Shown here: positions 57,788 through 64,000 of the stretch, piece after piece
How positions within the stretch are numbered: position 1 is the first letter of the stretch
Layout: every line of letters begins with the position of its first letter
Assembly: GCA_008973525.1 (NCBI GenBank)
Contig: WACJ01000288.1
Span: forward strand, 366,793 to 430,792
DNA from: Stenopsyche tienmushanensis
Lineage: Eukaryota; Arthropoda; Insecta; Trichoptera; Stenopsychidae
Direction of reading: 5' to 3'
DNA length: 64,000 bases
Notes under the pieces: model-generated
What the model was told of the DNA's origin: nothing
Databases searched by the model: none
What the model saw: the letters and a program-made list of their open reading frames with translations, nothing else
Made by a program: the position numbers and the translations under genes

Positions 57788-58439
57788 AACAATGTTCGTT
57801 GAGGAACCAACCTAATATTATCATAATATATTCACAATTAGAATTCTGCATACAAGAGGGAAAGTCAAAACATAGACAGAAATTATTTTTAATCTGGACT
57901 TAAAAGCTATCAAATGAAAATGCCAAAAAGCAATGGAAAAATGTACACTATTCCAATCCATCAGAAAAGCTCCAAATTGAACAGATCAATCAACTCAACC
58001 AATCAGAGTTACTATTATCTCTATTTACATGGACATTTTTTTTAAAAAATAGATATGCATTTTAATTAATTGTCTTTATTTAAAATTCTGAAGCCAGTTT
58101 ATACAAGGTCTTTCAATAAGGACTTTGGTTATAGTAGACATGTTTTTAAAGCAATATCGGACAAATTCTTGTCTTCTGACGAAGCCTATTTTTGGATTAG
58201 TGTATGGGCGTCTTCGTCCTAGACGGCTCTGACCTGCCAACCGCGCCACTAAACCGTGGTCCCGCCAATCGCTCTAGCGTAGAACAAGTAAGAGCGATTT
58301 TTAGAAGAGTGCGTTGATCTCGCGAGACCTCAGTTTGGCTCTTAGACTCCAAATCTTAAGCTGATATGTATTCAGCTTCCTTTTGAGCGAGTCAAAATCA
58401 TGGACTCCATGGACTCCCATGGACGAATGCCAAGTGCGA

Positions 58440-58650
58440 AAAGATCCAAGTGTTCGAAATGTGGCTGTACAGAAGGATGCTTAAACATCCATGGACCGTT
58501 CAGAAATTCAATGCCGATGTGTTGCCTATTTTGGCAAAAGGCGCAAATTGGAATACTATGGCTATGTCTCAAGAAACCAAAAATATGACTTTGTGTGCCT
58601 AAGAGTACAGGGAAAGATCGCTTTCACAAGAACATCCACAGGAGCTTTGG
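58440..58650 (+). pseudogene. RTE/Jockey-like LINE ORF fragment
   Basis: VFEMWLYRRMLK, then after frameshifts KRRKLEYYGYVSRNQKYDF and QGKIA, the well-known C-terminal block of RTE-like endonuclease-reverse transcriptases. Same broad type as 58999-59450 but opposite strand. Confidence 0.65.
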
Positions 58651-58849
58651 CAGTGGAGCGGTCCTAGCATCGGATTATTGCTCTGGGTAGCAATCGACAA
58701 ATTCAAGATGGGATTTCTACTTGCCAACATTCTTGGAAGACAGAGTACATAGACAAGAAGAAGATGATGAGAAATGGATTCAATACGATAACCATACACA
58801 CATGCATGGCTATTGAACGAAATTAAATCATGCTCTAGGCACTCTAGGG

Positions 58850-58995
58850 GCAGAGTCCCCGGGAGGCTCCCCGCTCTCACTTGCTTGTTGGGATGGCTGC
58901 GCTAACGTATGGGTCCTTTCTTCTTTTGGACCATGATGTAGCGGACAGGATGGATGGGAGTGGACAGGCATTGAACAGAAAAAAATTCTTCTCCT
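58850..58995 (-). mobile_element. LTR, 3' half (split by a LINE)
   Basis: The complement gives CCTGTCCACTCCCATCCATCC, CATCATGGTCCAAAAGAAGAAAGGACCC, GCGGGGAGCC and GGGGACTCTGCCCC, matching the U5 of the LTRs at 1043 and 22770. It continues the LTR whose first half lies at 59460-59780. Confidence 0.7.
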
Positions 58996-58998
58996 TCT

Positions 58999-59450
58999 TC
59001 TTCTTCAAGTGCCGTCTCCTCTTCGAAGGTTGGCTACCATCAGGGCTATCTCCACCTTGGAGACAGCAGCTCTGAAAAGAGACCTTGTGCTTCTCCCGAA
59101 CCACTGTCTTAGGTTTTTTAGCCATGAGGTGCGTCGTCTTCCGGGTTCCCTTCTTCCTATAATTTTTCCATGGATAATAAGCTGCAGAAGCTCGTATCTA
59201 TCTCCTCTCATCACGTGACCAAACTCTAGTTTTTTGGTTTTCACAGTTTCTAATACTTCAATGGTTTTATTCATGCGCTGCAATATCTCGTCGTTCCGAA
59301 CTCTGTCCATCCACGAAACCTTGAGCATTCTTCTGTAAATCCAGAACTACCTTACTACCATTACTTTTGTCTTTTTGACATTTAAATTAAGTCCATACTG
59401 ATTTTTCACAGAATTCACCCGGTCAATAAGTAATTTTTAATAAGTAAGTT
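58999..59450 (-). pseudogene. RTE-type LINE fragment inserted in an LTR
   Basis: The minus strand encodes YGLNLNVKKTKVMVV (reverse transcriptase end) and, from 59328, MLKVSWMDRVRNDEIL, RYELLQLIIHGKI, GRREPGRRRTSWLKNLRQWFG and FRAAVSKVEIALMVANLR with a stop at about 59005. It is followed by the GAAGAAGAAG tail typical of this LINE type. It is 5' truncated but the last 107 codons are open, so it is relatively young. Confidence 0.85.
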
Positions 59451-59459
59451 AATAAATAT

Positions 59460-59780
59460 GTTTCTTCTTCAGATAACTCTTTATTCAACACGAGAGATAA
59501 AGAGATCTGACTGCGGGAAGGACGTCCTCCCGCAGCCAAGGCTAACCGACGACTCCTCCCAATTACTGCCTCCTGCGCGTCACCATCCAACCGGCAACGG
59601 TGCACGCGCAAGAAGCGATCGGTCGATATTGCAGATGCAATGTCCCCGCAACCCCACAGAAGATGACGCCATTAAAATAACACATTGCACTTAAAGAGAG
59701 ACGGAAGATGTCGCTGTTAATCTGTCGAATTAAATCTGTTCAGATTAACAGCGCCATTACACGGGGAAGATAATTCGTTC
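59460..59780 (-). mobile_element. LTR, 5' half (split by a LINE)
   Basis: The complement shows the perfect U3 stem (GCTGTTAATCTG with CAGATTAACAGC), GCAATGTGTTATTTTAATGGCG, the GC hairpin and GTTGAATAAAGAGTTATCT, where the LINE interrupts it. Confidence 0.78.
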
Positions 59781-59944
59781 TCTTTCTGCAAGAGGACCTT
59801 GGTTACAGTTCTTCATCTTGGCATGTGAAAAATGGGGTCAGAAGTTTTAATCTGGGACAGATTATTCGAGTTCGACATAGTCTGAGAAGATGCCTATCAA
59901 CCTCGGGATTCCTCGCCTTATACAATCAAATATTTCTCTTTATC

Positions 59945-60075
59945 AATACTTTTTTGTGATGTTTTCTCACTTTGAATGATTCAATTGTGGCCATAAAAAG
60001 TCATTTAAACATTAATTGACATCGCTCAAAATTCACAGTGACCGAGTTGAATTTTATGTTTTCTTTACTGAATAA
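59945..60075 (-). pseudogene. DDE transposase scrap, same family as 28940
   Basis: The complement TCACTGTGAATTTTGAGCGATGTCAATTAA...TTTTTATGGCCACAATTGAATCATT parallels 29095-29160 (TTACTGTGAATACTGAGCGATATCAATAA). Confidence 0.55.
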
Positions 60076-60079
60076 AATC

Positions 60080-61059
60080 AACAGTCTCGTTATTTAATAG
60101 CTACGTCTTGTATTTTTGAGTCTTTTTGCTTGCTATAGAAAATCTTCTCATAGTGTGCATATTCAATTTTGAGCATATTTTCCGCTTATGTTCTTAAACT
60201 CCGTCCAAAGCAAGAAAGTTACGGACACTATAAAGGACAAGACTAAAGTTTAAGTCTTGCTTTATGATACACTTCAAAAAGATGCTAAATAGCGAGCTTG
60301 CATTAAGCCAAAGTCAAAGTTATGTAAAAGAAGAAAAGTTTAGCTTCGACATGCAAAGCGGATTCCATCAACGGGCAAAGCTTTGAAATTTGTTCAAAGA
60401 TGCGAATAAAGTGATGTTATATTTGTATAATGTTCGTTCATGTCAAATACCACCATTATGGGGTAATACTACACACAAAGCTCAAATGAATGTTTTAATT
60501 TACTCGTGTGGTCAAATGGCTCCGGAGTCAAGTTTCAGCGGCAAATCTGTTCTCGATTTTGTCGTAAATCTTGCAGTTATTTATATGAACGATGATTTTT
60601 TGGTATAGGAGGATGAAAACCTAGAATTAAAAGGACTATTGTATGGTTCAGGCATCGACGATTAGTGGTAAATCCGCTATCTCCTACTATTTATAATAAA
60701 TCGACTTGAAATTTTATTTAGCTGAAAAATAATATTTTTTAGTTACCATCTGTAGAATTTTTTGATTAATAAAAAAAATGATTTTACTTTAAAAGATGTG
60801 TAATTATGTGCTAAAAATCATTTCGCAATAAATTCGAGAAAATGACCCTTGATTTTGAACCAACAAGGTAGTATTACCCCTTAAACTACATTAAATGGAT
60901 TGAATTCAAATAACGCGATTCTTCCGAATCCAATCAATTTACATCGACACATTTGTGTCAATATTTGTGTGGCAATATTCCAATGGAATAAAATCAAATC
61001 ACCTAATTTGATGTATGAGAGTAGCATTTGTGTGTTAAGTCTCAGCGTGTTCGATCAGT
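60080..61059. other. Upstream region of the receptor gene, nothing recognised
   Basis: It contains a 72-codon ORF at 60390-60608 without motifs. The receptor promoter should lie near its right end but I see no clear TATA box or initiator. Confidence 0.35.
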
Positions 61060-62687
61060 ATGAAGCTCCAAGGCTTGTTTCTCGTCTTGGTGGCTTCTGC
61101 GGTTTGTTACGAGTTCAAATTTCAACCTGAGATTAGCGAAAAATTCGCCAACATTTCGGAATGCGTCCTCGGCGTGTATCAACGCTATTCAAGACAATGG
61201 AATGATGTTCTTGTGTCGCTGGATGACCGCAAAGAGAGCTTTTACTATGTCAGTGTCGTGGTAAAGTTCAAGACGAAGGTTACGACGATCTTCAGGTATT
61301 CTTTTCTCATGAACAATCTGAGGGTTTTCAGGAATTATCCGAACACTGGAAGGCTCGGATTGATCGTCTTCGCCGGGGCTGAAAGCTCGGATCTTTTCGA
61401 TTTTATCAAATTGATTGGGAATCGGAATATCTTTCTTGTTGTCGTGTTTTATAATGATGTTAACAATCGCATCATATTGAATACATTGAATTTAAGCTTT
61501 AAAGGAGGTCATCATCGAACGACAGTCTTGGTGAATCGAAATAACGACGTTTATATTTATAGAGGAGTACAGAAAGTCAATGAAGATTGTACTGTGGTTC
61601 TCAATTTGGATGAAAAGCGTTGGTCTTCCCACATGGATAAGGATATCGATACGATATTGTATGCCAATGATAAGCCAGATTATAGAGGATGCACATTGAA
61701 TATATCTACATTGTTGATACCGCCGTATGTGATGACTGAATCCGCAGATGAAAACGATTTAAGCGGAAGACTTACTGGGATTGAGACAGAATTGACTCGA
61801 GTAATTGGGGAAGATATGAATTTTATACCGAATTTCATCATACAAAAGGACATGGATTGGGGATACATAGAGCCTGCAACCAATACTTCAACTGGAATAG
61901 TTGGAGACGTATATTTAGGCAAGAGCGTAATTGCTTATGGGGTTATTTGGCCTACATCAACAAGATTTAAATATTTAGATACAACCGTTAGTTATGGAAG
62001 CGATTGCTTCACATGGGCGATTCCGCCTTATGCTGCAAAGCCTGATTTTTTCGACATGGCCTTTGGGTATTTAACGAAAGGATTCAAACCAATCGCATGG
62101 ATTTGCATCATAATATCGATTATAACAATGTCCATCGTCTTCATAATCCATATGAAATACCACAGCTTAAAGACTAAGGCATCCCCTGAAGAGCCGATTA
62201 TGGCATTAATTTTAACAATGGCGATGATGCTCCAAAAACCACTACCGGATAAATACATTTCGACCCAATTTTCATTCAAATTCATCGTCCTAACATGGTA
62301 TATGTACACTCTGATCATAACGACGATATACTGCGGATATCTATCCAGTTCCATCATTCTTCCCAAGGTGGGACGCGATATAAAAGACATCCAAGAAGTA
62401 TTAAATTCCAATATGATGATCGCTTCGACTGACGATGCAATGTATACGTTCGATCAAATAGCGGAAGATCCAATGTACAAAGAAATAAGGAAAAGAGTCC
62501 AAGTAAAGATGCCAGCATCCGAATATTTAAAACAGATCTCGAACGGAAGAAGGATGGCATATTCGCGCAATATTATAACGCTGCAATATTACAGAGACAA
62601 ACACTACAGCGAAGGAAAGAGCAGCACTAAAATATTCCACATAATCAACGATTGCTACATCAAATATCCTATCATTATGGTCCTCAG
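61060..62687 (+). CDS. Divergent ionotropic receptor (IR), first coding exon, 3' partial
   Basis: This is a ligand-gated cation channel subunit of the chemosensory IR family, related to ionotropic glutamate receptors. The ATG starts a signal peptide (MKLQGLFLVLVASAVC). Residues about 19-205 form a divergent extracellular N-terminal region. The S1 half of the ligand-binding domain begins near 206 (CTLNISTLLIPPYVM, then LTGIETELTRVI). M1 is about 341-363 (AWICIIISIITMSIVFIIH), the pore loop about 380-397, and the next membrane segment about 407-429 (LTWYMYTLIITTIYCGYL). S2 runs from about 430, ending KYPIIMVL at the exon edge. A donor CTCAG|GTAATG at 62687 splits an AG-starting codon (phase 2). 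Family members have another stretch with a final membrane helix, so a further exon is expected but not seen. Reading straight through would stop 1 codon later at 543 residues, too short for the family. Confidence 0.9.
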
Positions 62688-62935
62688 GTAATGCATTTTT
62701 TAATGTAATAATATTTTAATCCTAGATCATTAATCATTAGTCTCACAGACTACAGACTAAGAACGCATTCAACATGCATGCATGTTCCCAAACCTCTTCC
62801 ATCTTACTGAATAAGCAAATTAGTGAGCCAGGCTTATTCACTGAGTGTACACGTCAATCTTCATGTAATACAAGATGTATCCCAAAAGTCATGAAATATG
62901 TATTTTTTAAGAGATTTGAGACTGGACAAATAGCG
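62688..62935 (+). other. Start of the receptor's intron
   Basis: Candidate acceptors here (for example CCTAG near 62724) do not open onto an IR-like C-terminus, so no exon is called. Confidence 0.5.
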
Positions 62936-62939
62936 ACTT

Positions 62940-64000
62940 AATGGTTTGTTGGACTCTTGGCGACAGAGTTCATGTCCCGCGCTGCTGTGTGGTCCATTCC
63001 GAATGCCATCCGGACTATGGTTAGACTGGATAGCCAGACTAGCCATATAGGAGTGTCTTCCACCGCTCTTTTGATCTCCCAAGAAGCTTCCAAGCACCCA
63101 CATATTTTACTCCGCATCCTCCAAAGAAGTGTGGTTCCCGCAAGAAGACCAGTTTCAGATTACGAGCACCTGAAGGTGCGTTGGAGGAGGAAGGAGGAGG
63201 TTACGCTAAAACGCAAAGGAACTACTATCCAAGATCGTTGGTTGAGGTATCTTCGGGGATGAGAAGCCTCAAACTCCAATCGAGAGATCATAGACGTACA
63301 GCAAAGCGTTAATAATCAGCTTCATTCGATCTCGCCGTCTACATTAGGTAGATCAGTGGTGCGGATGCCGTATCATAGAGTCCCCAATCGTATTAAATTT
63401 GGAACCTTGGATACGTTGGCCATCACGGTGATCGGACAGACAACGACTTAGCAGTATTTTGGACCCTTTAAAGACAGTATCCGTGCTTGTGCGCTGTTGC
63501 AGTTGAATGGTCCCGGCGCGCTACGCTTAGAGCTTCAGGTGCCTATCCCTCTCACTCCACGCTCTCTAAAGGAGTCGAGGTGTCATGAGGAAGACTGAGT
63601 TCAGGCTGACGTGCACCAAAGTTATGATGGAGGAGGAGGGAGTAAAGTAAACTAATATTAAGGAAGATCAAATGAGGTCACTCCCATGACGAGTCCGACC
63701 TCTGCTTAAAATGGGGCTGCAGCAGATGACTTGTAGTACTTAGCACGGAGACGAGTCGCCTTCGAGCAACCGAGAAGCTGTCTCCCTATATGTAATAGGC
63801 GTTGAGGATAGTGGTTGCCTTTTGCACAGAGCCCTCCTGCTCTTCTGCAATCGCCAGTTTCACATTCCACTTTAGGGTACGCAGCACAAGTTAAGCTGCT
63901 ACCTAACGTATGTTAGCTGTGCTTCCCCAGTGGTGTTTGACGAGCAAATCAGAAAGGGGGCTTTCGCCACTTCATTCTATAAGTCGGCTGGAGCTAGGTC
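62940..64000 (+). repeat. R1-like LINE-2 3' region
   Basis: TCTTCCACCGCTCTTTTGATCTCC, GCAAGAAGACCAGTTTCAGA and ACCTGAAGGTGCGTTGGAGGAGGAAGG parallel 30165-30330. GGGGCTGCAGCAGATGAC at 63713 and TTCCACTTTAGGGTACGCAGC at 63856 parallel 30390-30560. ORFs here are not coding for a host gene. It extends to the window edge. Confidence 0.6.

Noticed and set aside
57541..57789. Plus-strand proline-rich protein in the GC island
   Set aside because: High GC leaves several frames open; the only good splice signal is on the minus strand.
58200..58270. tRNA-like or SINE sequence on the minus strand (TAGTGGCGCGGTTGGC resembles an A box)
   Set aside because: No B box at the expected distance and no cloverleaf could be drawn.
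1..64000. CRISPR arrays, operons or prokaryotic genes
   Set aside because: No regularly spaced direct repeats; gene structure, introns and transposons are eukaryotic.

Overview
The window looks like an AT-rich insect nuclear genome segment. It is gene-poor and dominated by old transposable elements. Supporting signs are eukaryotic splice sites (GTAAGT/GTGAGT donors and pyrimidine-rich CAG/TAG acceptors), a divergent ionotropic receptor of the arthropod/protostome kind, D34D mariner elements, R1-like and RTE-like LINE tails, and insect-type hAT, piggyBac and Helitron-like repeats. There is no prokaryotic organisation. The insect order cannot be fixed from sequence alone.

Only two loci are clearly genic. 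The first (18968-25081) is a tandem pair of paralogous secreted-protein genes. Each has three exons, intron phases 0 then 1, and splice junctions at homologous positions. They encode about 383 and 329 residues, with a signal peptide and no family I recognise. The second (61060-62687) is the large first coding exon of a divergent ionotropic receptor. It ends at a CAG|GTAATG donor, and the exon that should encode the end of the S2 lobe is not visible before the window ends. Weaker candidates are a GC-rich exon-like island on the minus strand (57555-57787), two back-to-back ORFs in one frame with a downstream AATAAA (38678-39304), and an orphan ORF behind a splice acceptor (17627-17985).

Region by region: 0-9 kb holds mariner copies 1 and 2, a solo LTR, a decayed DDE transposase, and an R1-like LINE tail carrying a non-autonomous hAT with an 8-bp target duplication. 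9-18.5 kb holds LINE tails, dispersed repeats, a second hAT copy and mariner copy 3. 18.9-25.1 kb is the secreted gene pair; the introns of the downstream gene have been enlarged by inserted transposons. 25-57 kb is mostly unrecognised AT-rich sequence with LINE, LTR, mariner-type MITE, piggyBac MITE and Helitron-like fragments. 57.5-60 kb holds the GC island and an LTR split by an RTE LINE. 60-64 kb holds the receptor exon and an R1-like LINE 3' tail.

The best leads are the undescribed secreted protein pair, the hAT family that captured a piece of LINE ORF, and the LTR family with two conserved hairpins. All family assignments were made by eye from the sequence; no search was run.
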